This document shows positions 23,635 through 35,645 of a DNA stretch of 64,000 nucleotides, in pieces. The stretch spans positions 54,339-118,338 of the forward strand of contig JADNRX010000160.1 in the NCBI GenBank assembly GCA_015501595.1, written 5' to 3'. The notes beneath the pieces are model-generated. The model saw only the letters and a list, made by a program, of their open reading frames with translations, did no database searches and was not told the origin of the DNA. Numbering within the stretch: the stretch's first letter is position 1; every line of letters begins with the position of its first letter. The DNA comes from Hymenopellis radicata. Taxonomy: Eukaryota > Basidiomycota > Agaricomycetes > Agaricales > Physalacriaceae. The translations under genes and the position numbers were made by a program.

Positions 23635-23688
23635 TCATGCCCGTCGACGTCCCCCGAGCAATTGCGCGGGGGCATTCGGCGTGCATGA
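23635..23688. repeat. Hairpin with GAGCAATTGCGCGGGG core (E3 copy)
   Basis: It begins TCATGCCCGTCGACG, has the core CCCCGAGCAATTGCGCGGGG and ends CGGCGTGCATGA. It matches the element D hairpin at 11393-11444 in sequence and fold. Confidence 0.7.
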
Positions 23689-24183
23689 TGCATCCTAGTA
23701 AATGCGCAGGTAAACAGAGACGGCCTAGATAACTATACGCGCGGCCGTAAGACAATGATGAAACAGAAAAGAATAAAAGGGTACGCACCATGGATGCGGC
23801 CGCGGTCCAGCCCATAAGCCAAGTCGTCACCTCGTTGGAGACGCGCGAAGACAACACCGCCGAAAATCAGATTACCGTTGGCAAGGGCCCGTCGACATTC
23901 TCCACTAACAGCAGGCACCGAATGCACAGCCTGAAGGTAAGGAAACTATTCAGGACTATTGCTGCCTCTGTTCCGAGGGCTTACACGCTCCGAGTTGTGT
24001 CCAACTGACAGTTGCGGATGAGCGAGCGAAAACCCCGGAATGAATCCAAAGGCGCAGCGGCCAAGAACGCCCGGAAAAGGAGAAAAATAGGAAGAGAAGA
24101 GAGAAAATACACCCCAGATGACTTTCGGGGCTGAACGAGCACAGGGAGAAGCAGGAGATCGGGATCGCGGTTGTGCGATCGTT

Positions 24184-24201
24184 ATCCGGCAATTGCCGGA
24201 T
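24184..24201. repeat. 18-bp perfect palindrome in E3
   Basis: ATCCGGCAATTGCCGGAT is a perfect palindrome. Element C has GATCCGGCAAATGCCGGATC at 47701-47720, the same motif with a two-base asymmetry at its centre. Confidence 0.9.
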
Positions 24202-25361
24202 CGTTCGGGCTCGGCGTACTCACAAATTCTTCTGCACATAATTTCTGAGCGACACTTAGGCTTGAATTAAATCTGTCAAAATTATTGTCAGTCTCATTTC
24301 AGGTATGTACTTTATTCATCGAAGAAACACCCAAAGTTGTGTTCCCAACGTGGAACTAGCGACTCAAATGGGCCGGTCATGTGATCTGTTTCTGTCAAAG
24401 ATGATCAGATCGGACAAAACAAAGCCACAACATGCTCCTCTTTCTGTTACCACCACCACCTCGAGCTCGGATACAGTCCGGCAAGGGTGGCTGACCAGCG
24501 GTCGACTGCATGTCGCCGCTGCACGACTCAGCCGATGCTCAACTGTATCTGCCATTGTCTGGGAGGCGAGCAAGACCACGTCAAATCTTCAACAACAATG
24601 ACGGAGACCGCGGATACATTGACTGGACGCCGTAGTGTCTGCTGACAGGCGGCGTCGCGAATGTGCGTATTTTTTCCCGCATTATACTACTACTACTGAC
24701 TTACTGTCAGTACGGCTTCACGGCGACAGAGACAACTGCCCCGTTACGAGGACCTCGACCGTGACGCCAATGACTCCGCCCTTGCTATGAAAACGAACCT
24801 GGGAGGCTGCACGACTATGATGTCACGGCCACGACAACATCAACGATGCCGATTCTACGAGCCTGATAGACCACCAACTACCATCACAAGTTGTGTAGCA
24901 ATCTCACACCGCCACCACGGATGACCCCATCCCAACGTCGTCCCACACCTGCCCCAGCACCTTGTGACCAGGAATGGCGACATTGCTGATGATGAGAATG
25001 ATTAGTGAGACCGGTGAGTGCGGCACTCAGGGACAAGGGAATGAGCTTAAGATCAAGTCTTAGGATCCTTCGACAGGCATCTTAAGATGAGTCTTCGGGT
25101 AGTCATCTTAAGATTGTACTTTAAGTTGGCTAGCTTACGATACTGCATATTCAACTTAAGATCTGGCATAAGATGTTGAAATATATGGCAATCAGTACTA
25201 AGTTGTATCTTAAGATTCAATCTTAAGATCTTTTGAGCCCTTTGTGCCTGGAGTAGCCTGAAAAACGGGCTTTTTGAAGCTTAAGACTTAAGACAAATCT
25301 TATCTTATCCCGGTCACGATTGGAAAATCTTAAGAAAAGTCTGTCATGGTTTTGGGAAATC

Positions 25362-26238
25362 CTCGCTAAGCAGTAGCGGAGACCACATGCCACGAACCAC
25401 GTAGGCTTCGACCTCGAAGCTGATGTCCTTGCCCTCGGTGGTCTTCGTAAGGTAGGAGAAGGTGGTGTAGCCGAGGATCTTAGCACCCGCTGTGAGCTGG
25501 TATAGGCGAATCCTCATTCCGTCCTTCAAGGCGGGTAGATCCCGACGCGAGTTGAAGAAATCTTCGGACATTAAGGTGATGTCCGCTCCCGAGTCGAGTT
25601 TCCCTTTGACTGGCGGAGAGTCGAGCGAATTGATATGTCCCTTGATATGAAGCGCAGCGATGCCCGAAGCGCCTCGCCCTTCCGGTCTCATACGTACCTT
25701 GGGAATCGCTTCAATTGATTCGACTTGTTCAGAAGTCTCCTCAGCAGAGGGAACGCGTGCGGATCCTTTAGAGAGTTTCCTACGCGCCTTGCGATTAGCG
25801 CCTGATGAGTCCTTCTCGCGGTCGTCGGATGGCTCAGCTTTTGATTCTGCAGCTTCTCTCCTTCTAGTATTACGATTCGGATAGGGAGAGGCTGACGACG
25901 GCGTCGAAGAAGAGGCTTCTGGCAAAGCAGACTCTGAAGCTACTGGCGGATTAGTCTCCGAAACTTCTGGTAGAGCAGTTTCTGGGTCGGTCGGGGAGTC
26001 TGTAACCTTACGATTCAAACAGCAAGCACGAACACATTTTGGTATTGGTCTCGATACACATCGCCTCGTAATGCAACTGATCATTCAAAATGTCCGAATC
26101 TGTGACGTCCGACTGGATCTCATTCGCCGAGTAGAGATGATGCCAACGTTCGAAGTGAGGACATTGATGCGCGTAATGGAATCGACTGCTACAGACGAAG
26201 CAATTCCGTCCCTCCTCTGGTAATCTGGCGGCCTTCAC
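25362..26238 (-). CDS. Ty3/gypsy zinc knuckle and aspartic protease
   Basis: A CCHC knuckle, CFVCSSRFHYAHQC, is read at about 26190-26150. A Ser/Pro/Glu-rich spacer follows, then the retropepsin-like domain with the active-site motif KLDSGADITLMSEDFF and the flap/core segments LYQLTAGAKILGYTTF and AYVVRGMWSPLLLSEDF. The knuckle and protease lie in different frames with an overlap around 26010-26080, as expected for a frameshifted Gag-Pol border or decay. E3 inserts immediately after LLLSEDF. Confidence 0.88.
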
Positions 26239-29200
26239 GTCGTCGGCGACAACGAGAAGGTCTGTCCTTTATACTTGCCTCCCTTGGGCCAGTCGGTGTC
26301 GGGAACAGTCGCTGTACGAATCCTTTCCGTTTTGTGAGATCGATCAATGGCTGCCACAAACGCTTCGACTATCGTCTCGAGGGGTATGGCGTTCAGAGGC
26401 GACGAAACTGGGACGACTCCGGGGGAGAGGAAAAGTTGACTTCCCTTGCTGAACGAGGAGTCGTCTCTTTGTCTCCTTCTCCCCGCGACCAGTGTGCTAT
26501 CAGAGCTTTAGCCTGCATAGACGCCAAGTTGGTGAGGATACGCAAAGTTCCTGCCGAATTGGAACTTAACAAAGTTTCCCATTCCGGGGGCTGCGTACGA
26601 AGCACACGGTCGACGACTGCTGGGCCATCCTCCTCTACGAACAGGAAGCTGTGATGCCGGGTACGCCTGTGGATGAAATCAACCGGGTTCTCGTGACGAT
26701 GTCCAGGCTGTCGAAAATTTCATCTCCTCCCACTCTTGCATTCTTCCAGCTACCCAAGTCTTGGTAAGAAAAGAATTCTCGAATGGCGACTATCAAATGG
26801 AACCAATCCGCGCGCAACCAACGCTGCTTGGTTAGCGGAAGTCCCGCCCACCAATTTTGAGCTCGGTCAGACCAGTAGTGAGGCGCCATGTTCACAATGC
26901 CCTTTCCGCATCTTCGAACTCATCCAGGCCAGCTGTTGCATTTTGGAGAGATAGTCTACCGCCGTAGTGTCGCCTCCATCCCATAGGGGAATAACTGAGG
27001 GAGGCAGCTTGTGATTTAGCTGCCACTCGATCCCATCGTCATCTTCCTCGTAACGTCCTTGCCGTCCACCACCGCCTCCAGGTCCGCCACCACCGCCTCC
27101 AGGTCCGCCACCTCCTCCACCGGGTCCGCCGCCATGTCACCATTGCCACCACCGCTGTATCCACCATTGCCGCCGCCACCATGTCCACCATTACCGCCGC
27201 CATAGCTGCCACCGCCATTACCACCCTGTCGTCCACCCCTCCGCCGTCACCATACCCGCCACCACCTCCTCCATAGCCGTTTCTCCAGATCCTCTGGATG
27301 GGTAATCCTCGCTCTGGGGTATCTTCCTCCATACCGATGTAACCTGGACCTGCTCGCATTCCTGCAGGCAGTCCCATCTCGGCTTGGTTGTACTCCTGCG
27401 CCGCGGTCGACGCGGCCTGATGATCGGCTTGCGAGACTGGGATGCGGCCGCGGCGAGCCTCACTGGCAAAATCCTGGAAACGACCCACGCCTGGTAGTAC
27501 TGATATAGGGTGAGGGTCTTGCAAAGGAGCTTGCCGAGGAGGTTTTGGAACGCGTGCTGGGATTACTGGAACACTCTCCGAGGTGGATGAGTGGATACTA
27601 CGGACCCAATTGACGGAGGCCTTCCCTTTCGCCTCCCGTACTGGAATGGACTCGATTAGATGATGAATGTGAGCGGTAGCGTCCTCCACCATCTCATAGT
27701 TGGCGTTGTCCGAGGGTGGCATGCCATAGACTGAGGGATTGGACTGTTTTATAAAAGTGGTCAAGATGAGCGTGGTTCTCGCTGTCGAGGCGTTTTACCA
27801 GATAGTCCGCTTCGCCGGGGTCTATTTGACGAGCGATTTCGTAGTACTCAGGGCGCCGTAGATACTTGCCGACTTCAGTGCGTCCGCCCCCAGTTCCCTC
27901 GTGAGTTCGGACTTCCGAGACGGTTGATTCTAGTTCGGGTAGGCGGATGCGCTGGGATTCGTTCCACATTCCTTGAAGACCTAGCAGGTATCGATTAAGG
28001 CGTTGCTGGGCGTGGCGAAGACGCTCTTTCCAGACGCCGAAGGTGATGAGGATTCGAGGAGCGTTGCTGCTCTGCTCTAGTAGGCGCAGCAGCTTCCAGC
28101 CGGGGTCCATCTGGAATGCTCCGTCCCCCGACCACAAGAACGAGTGGAAGGAATCCAAGCACTGCGCTACGGCTAGCGCGACGTGCGCTAGCTGCTCCAG
28201 GTACTCCATCGATAATCCCCAAAGAGGAAGAGCATTAGGCGCGAGAGGGTTAACAATGCGAACCAGCTCCTGTCGAGTGATAATCATACCTAGCGCCTCC
28301 TCGATAGCTTCTGGTAGGTTTCTCCAGAAGTTACCAGTGTGCGGGTAGAAGACGCGTATTATGAGCTCTCGAATCCATATAGTCTCTTCGGCCGTTCGTC
28401 GGGGGAGGAAACCGTTCACCGCTCCAAAAGGAGTGAGAGGATCTTCCTCTACATCGAGCGGGTTCCATGGCGCGTGGAAGCGGGCTGCTGACATCGTCAG
28501 AGGCTCATCGCGGGGGCTGTAGGTGTTCCCTGGTCCTTCCAGCAGGAGGCTGTCGCCACGCTTGTCTTGCGACTCGCGGGTAACTCGCATTCCTGCAGTG
28601 ACACTCTCAAAAATTTGAGAGGTCCTTGGGCTTCCCAGGGTTGACCTCGGCATCGGCGCCGCAACTGGTTCCACGGCCGCTTCGTCTCGAAATAAGAATT
28701 GTCGCAATGGTCGATTGTCCTCTTGGGGTAACGGGGGAGTAGCGGATAGCGAGGACTCCGAAGTTACGGTGGTCGAAACGACTGGAGCGTCCGCTAGAAA
28801 GGCAGGTTCTGCTTGTTGGAGCCTTGCTGCCGGGTTCTGTGGCGCATTGTCCCTGCCCTTATCCTTTGGCGGGGCCTTAGGTTTTACCACCGGCGTGGTG
28901 GCATCCACTACGGGAGTTGTGACCGAGGCTTGCGTTGGGGTAGAGGAGGATCCCGACCCCGGACGCGTCAAATCGTTCGTCGGCGAGTTAATGGGATGGT
29001 TGGTGGCTAGAGGAGAGGAGACGAGAGGAGCAGCTACGTGGGGAGTGGCTACGACGTTTCCACTCTTGCGCTTTTTCGCGCTCGATGAGGCGGGAGACGC
29101 TGGCGCGGGAATAGTCGTCTTGGGCGACGTCGGCTGAGGAGCGGGAGATCCGGTCAGTTTCTTAGAGGAGGAACGCGCTTTAGTCGCCGTATTCGTAGGC

Positions 29201-29382
29201 GTCGTCGGAGAGGAGGGTGCCGTAGAGCTTGCAGACTTCCCCGGGTTCTTTTTCGGGTCCACATTGGCGGCTGTGGGCGAGCGACTCCCAGAGGCGCGTG
29301 GTTTAGTAGCGACTGGGAGCAGAGTTTCCAAGGCCGCGGACGTGGAATTGTTGGTCGTACGCGCTACAGGCTTCGGACCCAT
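26239..29382 (-). CDS. Ty3/gypsy Gag region (several frames)
   Basis: The main frame, 29382-27694 (562 residues), starts MGPKPVARTTNNST. It has a long Ser/Thr/Pro-rich N-terminus, then a helical capsid-like part (WIRELIIRVFYPHTGNFWRN, EAIEEALGMIITRQELVRIV). A second frame, 27764-27039, continues with FIKQSNPSVYGMPP and becomes Gly/Tyr-rich over a low-complexity triplet array at 27050-27240. A third piece, 26895-26393, carries HYWSDRAQNWWAGLP and RWLRADWFHLIVAIREFF, the typical capsid core. At least two frameshifts break this region. It would form the particle shell of the retrotransposon. Confidence 0.8.
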
Positions 29383-29532
29383 TCGAACTGGTGACAGACG
29401 CGCGGTGGAGGGAGAATATGGTAAATCTTGCTTGGAGGCAAGATGGAGAGGAACGCGGGCTTAGTCAGCCCGAGCTTGCTTTCCCGGCCAGCGCGCGGCT
29501 GATTCCACGACGGGCTAATAGCATGCTGTTCT

Positions 29533-29602
29533 GCTACTTGAGCCCTCGCGGTGGGCTCCATTGTGAAGACTCGCGTCTTCGTTTGCGAGGCTCAAGTAGC
29601 TA
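29533..29602. repeat. Nested hairpin upstream of the gypsy Gag start
   Basis: The outer arms GCTACTTGAGCCCTCGC and GCGAGGCTCAAGTAGC enclose an inner hairpin GAAGACTCGCGTCTTC. It lies in the 5' leader or former LTR of the gypsy element. From 29603 to 29864 I see nothing else identifiable. Confidence 0.7.
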
Positions 29603-29864
29603 TAGATTTAGTGAGTAGCTAACCCTGTAACTCTGGGTGCTTCAGAGAACCTGTAACCCAAGTCTGGGTCCCTACCTAGGAAAGGAAGCAGTTACGGGTG
29701 CTCAGCCTGAGAGAGCGAGCACTAACGCGGCATCATTCGGGAGACGACGCGTCTCCGGGGACTCAGCACTTCACGATCACGGTGTAAAGCAAGTCAAAAT
29801 CAGATTGCGTAAGCAGCGGTACAAGTAACTACGACCATGTATATAAATCGTTCTACGAGTCCTC

Positions 29865-31175
29865 ACAGTAGACTAACTCTTGTATAACTGCTTTCAATGC
29901 CTGAACAGGTTATAGGACATAACTGTTATCTGGCTGACTGGTGTAATACCTCTAATATGACTCTAATAACAAGGTTCACTTCGCATTTCATGTCTCCTAT
30001 CAATAGTCATAGAGTATTGTTCAATTTATAGTAGGGCAAGTAGGTCTGCAGATGTAAGGACGACTTCTTGACCTGATTACTTTATTAATTCATTAGTCTG
30101 ACACCTAGAGATTATGCATATAACATATATACACGTCTTATAGAAGAAATGAAGGCAGCAGCATGTATGGAACACGTGAAATTGGGTGGACGATCCTCCC
30201 TCTAGAGCGTCGGAATTTTAATCAAAACTCCGGTGGGGAGGAAGACTGACCTCTAGAACACTGGTCCCTTCATAAAATAACATGGTTCCTTTTGCGAAAA
30301 GGTTGTAAATGAATGTCTAAAGGTAGCCTAGTACAATTTAGAGAGGTATCCCTATGTTAAATAACCAGAAATGCGAAAATGCTTAAAACAGCACTGGGGA
30401 CCTATCTATACATGGACTACTGGGTTGGGGACACTCTTCACATCATGAATAAAGGTTTATTAGCACTATAAACGATGTATCAAAGTCTCAGGTCCCCAGA
30501 GTGGCAGGATCCTATGCTATATCCCTGATGGCCCTGGAGCAGTCATCCTTATATATCTCTTGAACCCTTTCATGAAATCACCTGAAAGTGATATCAGATA
30601 TCGGTCTATAGTACCTCTAAAAGGTATCAAAGTTACAAGGCCATAGGATATATACAAGGCCTACTAGAAGTGTGGCGCATTTTTGCACTCCTAATATCTC
30701 ATCCAGTTTTGAAGCTATGGCAAAATGGTTTGCACCATTGGATTCCTAGCCCAAAAAACTGTAAAAAAGGTTTTCATCACCCCAGCAGCCACCCCTACAG
30801 CAGCATTCAGTATTGCCTACCCCATCTATCCTAGCTCTGCCCTGATCAAAAATGCGCCACAATTGCGTAGCCAAGGGCATCCCCCACCCATCCCAGGGTC
30901 CACTGATCATCTCCCATCAATATCTAATCTTTTCATTGAAGGAATCTATTATTGGATATGTACCTGCTGGATCTATCTATTATTAGCTACCTGCCAATAC
31001 CCTACCTCAGCCCAGCCACCCGGCATGTATGGCACCAGCTAGCTGCTGGTCTGCCAGCGATGCCGGGTGTATCTAGATATTACCTTTAATTAGAGATCTC
31101 TAGCTAGAGACAATATTGAATCATCTTCCCCTCTTGTATGAGACGATATCTAGATAGAGCCTAGTGCATAGGGTG
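29865..31175. mobile_element. Half copy of the foldback element (one arm)
   Basis: The sequence matches the centre and right arm of the complete foldback element at 40924-43959. It starts near CAGTAGACTAACTCTTG and ends in the same terminal GCATAGGGTG at 31166-31175. The left arm is absent, and I see no matching CACCCTATGC end or target duplication on that side. Short ORFs here (for example 30725-31042) recur in both arms of the full copy and look like by-products of the repeat. The region is AT-rich relative to its flanks. Confidence 0.8.
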
Positions 31176-31227
31176 ACGTGTTTGACCGGTAAGTCTCTCC
31201 TCTTTTCTTTTCTGCTATCGTCCTGTT

Positions 31228-31730
31228 TAGAGACGGACGCGAGCCTATACTCAAGTATATTCATACTCATCATGTGAATAACTCATGCCTCAAGACCAAT
31301 ACTCACGACTCACGACTCTACTCAAGACTCTACTCTACTCAAGACTCTACTCGCGAGTATTCATGAGTCTTGAGTATACAAATACTCAAGTATACTCAAG
31401 TATACTCACCAAATTAGACAGTCGACAGATTTATTTAAGCTAGCAAGTAGGATATTGAGTCGTATTTATATTAGTAAGAACTTTTGTTGAGACTAGAGGT
31501 AAAGGTAGAGCAGGCTTACAGCATATCTGCTGAGCTATTGCATGTAGATGAAGTGATGAGTATTCGTGAGTATGAGTCTACTGAATACTCATGGCACTAG
31601 AGGTAGATTCACTACTCACCAAATACTCTAGACTCTACTCTACTCATTCGCGAGTATACTCTTAACTCACACAATGAGTACACATTTATTCACGAGTATT
31701 TTTTATACTCTATACTCGTGTCCGTCTCTA
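31228..31730. mobile_element. hAT-type MITE (8-bp target duplication)
   Basis: The inverted termini are TAGAGACGGACGCGAG and, from the other side, TAGAGACGGACACGAG. The flanks carry GTCCTGTT at 31220-31227 and 31731-31738, a perfect 8-bp duplication. The 503-bp interior is non-coding and dense in ACTCAAG, TACTC and GAGTAT motifs. It sits just upstream of the TET/JBP-like gene. Confidence 0.85.
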
Positions 31731-31748
31731 GTCCTGTTTCCTCCGTTG

Positions 31749-31809
31749 GGCACGACTGCTGCTCCCCGACGACCCGACCTTGGGACGCGGGTGTACCAGC
31801 AGTCGTGCC
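31749..31809. repeat. Hairpin and duplicated 40-bp unit upstream of the TET/JBP-like gene
   Basis: GGCACGACTGCTG at 31749-31761 and CAGCAGTCGTGCC at 31797-31809 are exact inverted arms. Inside, ctccccgacgacccgacc and ttgggacgcgggtgtac form a unit repeated at 31841-31880. It lies about 150 bp before the first ATG of the downstream gene, so it could be in its leader or promoter. Confidence 0.6.
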
Positions 31810-33573
31810 TTCTTGCCTTCTCCCTGTCCTCGACGCGACAGTTGCTCCCCGACGACCCGACCTTGGGACGCGGGTGTACTAGCTGCCGCGTCGGGTCTTT
31901 GTGTGCTTTTTTCTTTTCTCTGTTTTCCTGTCTGTATCGCGATGCTTACCTTTGCCCTTGTTAGATGTCGCGCTGGACGCGTGCTGGGAATGAATTCTCG
32001 CCTTACGCGTTGGCCCCTCCCATAATCTGCTGTGACGTCGTCGTCTCTGACCTTTTACGCCGACAAATCGCGGAGATGGACGCGCAGGGTGACTCGACGG
32101 ATGACGAGTTTGGCGACGACGACAGCGAGGGCGATGTTGATGCGGACGAGGATGCTGAGGTCCCTTACCATGAGGAGATGCCCTCAACGGTCCAAGAGAC
32201 CATGGACACGGTGTGTTTTTCTTTTTCGTGCGCATAGGCTTCACTGATTCTTTCCATAGCCCTGCTCCTCTTCCTCCATTCTTCCTATCCATCCTCTAGC
32301 CCCTCCTCAATTCATTCTGTTCCCAATCCATCCCCATCTACGCGTCTTGACTGTATTCCCAACACGCCTGCACGTCCACAAGCCTCTCATTCCCCATTCC
32401 AGCATACCCAACACGTCGCTCGTCCTTGCGGTCCTGGTCAACGCCCGCAGGCCCCCAAGAACAGTGCCAAACGCGCGTCGCATATCCGAAGGAATCGTAA
32501 GCTTCAAGATGCTCAGGACGCCCTCGGGACTACGCTGAAGCTTGTGACACTTCAGCGTGTACACGAACGTGCTGCGCCAGTGACTGTTGCCCAATACGAT
32601 CTTGCTCGCGACACCCCCGTGGATTCCTCAGCTTTCACCGTGCGTTGTGAACAGCCTCCCGCAGCAAGATCGTGGCGCCTCCCAGACTATGTAGCCCATG
32701 GGTATCGCCACATACGCTGGCTGCCGGATCAGGATAGATGGGTCGAGGGGGCGTGCGTTCCTTTGACGGATGCAGAAGGACGTCTCCTTGGGCTTCTAGG
32801 TGGCAAGCCGAGGGAGGAAGCTGGGAGAAATTCGTGGAAGGAGGTTGTGGAAGGGATTCCTGCGCTGATCGAATCCGCAAAGCGAGGCACCCGTTTTCCC
32901 AAGAAGATGTGCATTCATCGACGAGGGCGGTTCCCGGCACCTGCCGCTGGGTGGGATATGGTGGAGGAGAAAAGGTACGTTGCGAATTGTGCTGCCTCAA
33001 TTATTTATTAACTCATCACACTAGCATCTGGTTAATCGTGCCATGTCAAAATCCGTGCGGCGCTTCATGGATGGGATTCTTTCCAGCCATTTGGTCCAAC
33101 GTCTTTCAGGCTGGGTCAACTATGCGTATACTTGGCTTTCAAGGTGTTGTCATACTGATCTGGTGCAATAGGTCTTTTCGAAGCACACAACCCCCCAATG
33201 TTCAATGCGTACGCCGCTAACCTCACCGCCATTCTCGAATGCGACAACTCGTTAAGACGCAACTTCTCCAACTCTGTCTTCGCGCTCCTCACAGTCAACG
33301 CTGGACGCCGTACTGTACCATTTCGATCCCTTCTACGGTCACGGGTCACAGGACCCCATGCTGGCGCAGAATGTCGGGTCGGGTCACAGGTCACCGAGGC
33401 AGCCGCTGAATACACCTAGCAGTTCGCTGAATTTTGTCTAACGAGCACTGTAATGTAATTTATGGACTATACGTGTCAATTTTACATTAGAAATGCACTA
33501 CGTATTGTTGGAAGCTCAGCGGCCGAACGCGTGTGAGCCCGGTAATCCCAATCCGGCCAAGTGCTTGTTCGCG

Positions 33574-35415
33574 TTATTCGGATCCGTCTTGCTTGTCTTC
33601 CTCCTCATTGTCATGGCGCCACCACCCCGCATATCGCTTGTTTTCTGTGCGTGCACGCCCGCTGCGTCGAGAGGAACCATCTCCAATGGCCGGAGGAGCC
33701 AATTTCTCGACATAATCCGGTGAATCATCGTTGTCCCAATCATCAGCGGCTGTGCTGGAAGCAAGACCGCCGTCAACTTTCTCCTTGCTCTTTTTCGCTT
33801 TTCCTTTTCCCTTTCCTCGCGCAGAAACATGGTTGACCACCGCCTTGCAGGATATGTCGCTATCATCAAGACCAGCTGCTGGATCCTCGGGCATTTCATC
33901 TTCCGGTGCGTCTCCGTCCTCTGCCACCGTAGGCTCCAATTTTTTACCTGCCGTGAGCTCTAACCAAAAGACAGGATCCTCAATCTTCATCTTCCGCAGG
34001 TGCTCGCGTACGCCGAATCCTGTTAGGCATTCGTACGAGAGATCAAGCTCGCGGATGCGGCACATTTCGAAAGCCTGTGTCGAGTGCGCATTAATATCAA
34101 CTTCTATACCAGAGTGAGCGACTTGCCTTCTTTACGATGTCAATCTGATTTACTTGTTTGTAGGCATTCCAAAGCCAAGCTACACTTCGGTCGCGAATAA
34201 TTGGTTTCAACTTGGTTGCCGTTGCGATTTCTTTACCAGCGTCCAACTGTTCCAGCATTTCTTCGACGACATCCTGATGGTAGGATCATGTAATGGAGTG
34301 CTTGAAGATTCGCTGAATACCCACGTCACAGGGCTGAACGAGGCCGGTGCATCCTGCTGGCACGAAGATGACGATGATGTTTGGATGATTATCCGACATC
34401 CAGATGCGAAACTCCTTGGATCGATGTACGGACCACACATCGATAAGCCAGATAGAGCACTGACTTTCTGGAAGGCCAGCTCTTTCTTCTTCTTCTCGAA
34501 ATATGGTGCGAGGAGGTCGTCGACGAGCGAGTGCATTGTGTCATGAGTTGACCAGTAGGTATCCGTCATCGACGCCTCAAAAAGAAAGCCAGCACTGATT
34601 GCCTCCTTGTAGTTTTTGGCTTCGGGCTTCAGAAGTGCATGATCTCCCTTCGCATCATACACCGCCTGCAGTGGAAGTAACTCGCCACTGTTTGCGACCG
34701 AAACAACAGCTGTAAATGCCCGTTTCTCCTCTGAGCCGACAGTGGTAACCTGCTTTAATCCCGTCGCCGCCCAGGTGAGCTTTGTACCCTGCGCGTATGT
34801 AACCTGTGTCTGATCAGTATTGACAAACAGCGCGGATGGCACATCGTGCTCCTTCATAACGTAGGCAATGCGAAGGATGGCCTTTTCGCATTGGTCTTCC
34901 CAGTCGTCAGGCGTCTTCTGAGTGGCTCGAGTCGCCCTTCGTTCTGACCAACCTATTGTCTCGTGGAGCCATTTTCGGAGGTACGAGTCGGACACTCTGA
35001 ATCTTGAACCATCTGACGCTTGCTGTTCGAAGATCTCTGGTTTCATGTGAAGTATGGTTGAGACCACAATGCCACATATGGTCACCAGTGTGAGCGGCAT
35101 GGAGGAATCACGGAGTTTCTGAAGACACTCCTTGATCGCTTTGACAACTTCGGGATGCGCCGCCTGACAGGTGTGATTAATCTTGATTTCTGATAGTCCA
35201 CAAGGCACTGATTCTCTTACCAGCATGCCACGACGTCCACCTCTATTATCCAAACCTGCATGATTCCCATAGCTTGCATGTTCCAAGGTCCGCGCACTCC
35301 AACACGGTCGTTCGCCACTCCGATCAATCCAACCCTCAACCGTCTGGCGTGCCAACTTCTTAAACATGATACCGTTGGCACGCTGGACCTCCTTCACGAT
35401 AGCAGTTGCATTCAT
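33574..35415 (-). pseudogene. pogo/DDE_1-type transposase, frameshifted
   Basis: The main frame, 35415-34207, has a helical DNA-binding N-terminal half (VSDSYLRKWLHETIGWSERR), then ALFVNTDQTQVTYAQGTKLT with the first catalytic Asp. A one-base loss near 34480 (in EL|AFQK) throws the frame off. The correct frame resumes with IWLIDVWSVHRSKEF (second Asp) and PAGCTGLVQPCDVGIQRIF (third acidic residue, Asp), then hits an in-frame TGA where an Arg CGA is likely ancestral. After an intron near 34066-34130, the C-terminal exon (34065-33574) is acidic, then basic (KGKGKAKKSKEK). The start may lie in an upstream exon, since coding-like WFSGFLWQKIVDAAK precedes the ATG. Confidence 0.85.
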
Positions 35416-35645
35416 CCGCCACCCAACAACTTTGGCCGCATCAACAATCTTCTGCCACAGGAATCCGCTGAACCAGTTGATGTACCGAGGTCGTTTTCGC
35501 TCGCGAGTCTAAGTTCGCCCTCGCTTACCCTTCTTCAGTATCTTTTTTGCTTTCAAGATCTCGTTATGGCGTTATCCGGGCGAGACAAAGTGGCGACATC
35601 AATTTCCTCGTCAGAGTCATGATCGCGTAAGTGAATCGTTGGTTT

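Larger units (their letters stand above)
21111..25354. mobile_element. Cargo element E3 (7-bp target duplication) inside the gypsy element
   Basis: The left end ATGAAACCTGACCAAGG and the right end read inward CAAAACCATGACAGAC lead into a long shared inverted repeat whose core is TCGTGA(T/C)CGGGATAAGAT followed by AAGATTTGTCTTAAG. Subterminal zones (21130-21290 and 25040-25340) are packed with TCTTAAGAT motifs. GGAAATC lies at 21104-21110 and 25355-25361. The length is 4244 bp. The terminal pattern AAACC(A)TGAC...TTTCTTAAGAT matches the E1/E4 type (TTTCTTGAGAT). The interior has low-complexity CGA/GAC-rich exon-like blocks with short introns on the minus strand, an eIF4A-like fragment, and palindromes. 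Confidence 0.85.
16757..29382 (-). mobile_element. Ty3/gypsy LTR retrotransposon, degenerate, interrupted by E3
   Basis: On the minus strand the order is Gag (from 29382), CCHC knuckle, aspartic protease, linker, reverse transcriptase/RNase H, integrase, and an integrase C-terminal segment ending at 16757. This gene order is that of Ty3/gypsy. Element E3 (21111-25354) separates protease from linker. Removing it with one GGAAATC rejoins the frame as LLLSEDF|QTSYEMGV. Frameshifts occur in Gag and integrase, so the copy is dead. I could not find a pair of long terminal repeats. The 3' side is truncated at or by the SINE-like unit, whose terminal CTAG supplies the final stop codon. Confidence 0.9.

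Noticed and set aside
21132..25333. E3 as a piggyBac-like element with TTAA target duplication
   Set aside because: TTAA occurs at both inner ends, but the inverted similarity continues outside it (AAACC...TGAC), and GGAAATC just beyond gives a 7-bp duplication whose removal restores the gypsy reading frame. With a TTAA duplication the rejoined frame would contain a stop.
27050..27240. A Gly/Tyr-rich and Trp/Arg-rich protein end in Gag
   Set aside because: The tract is a triplet-rich low-complexity array in which every frame stays open; only the upstream Gag segment is credible.
29383..29860. A 5' LTR of the gypsy element
   Set aside because: The position is right, but I could not find a matching copy at the other end, clear TG...CA borders or a convincing primer-binding site.
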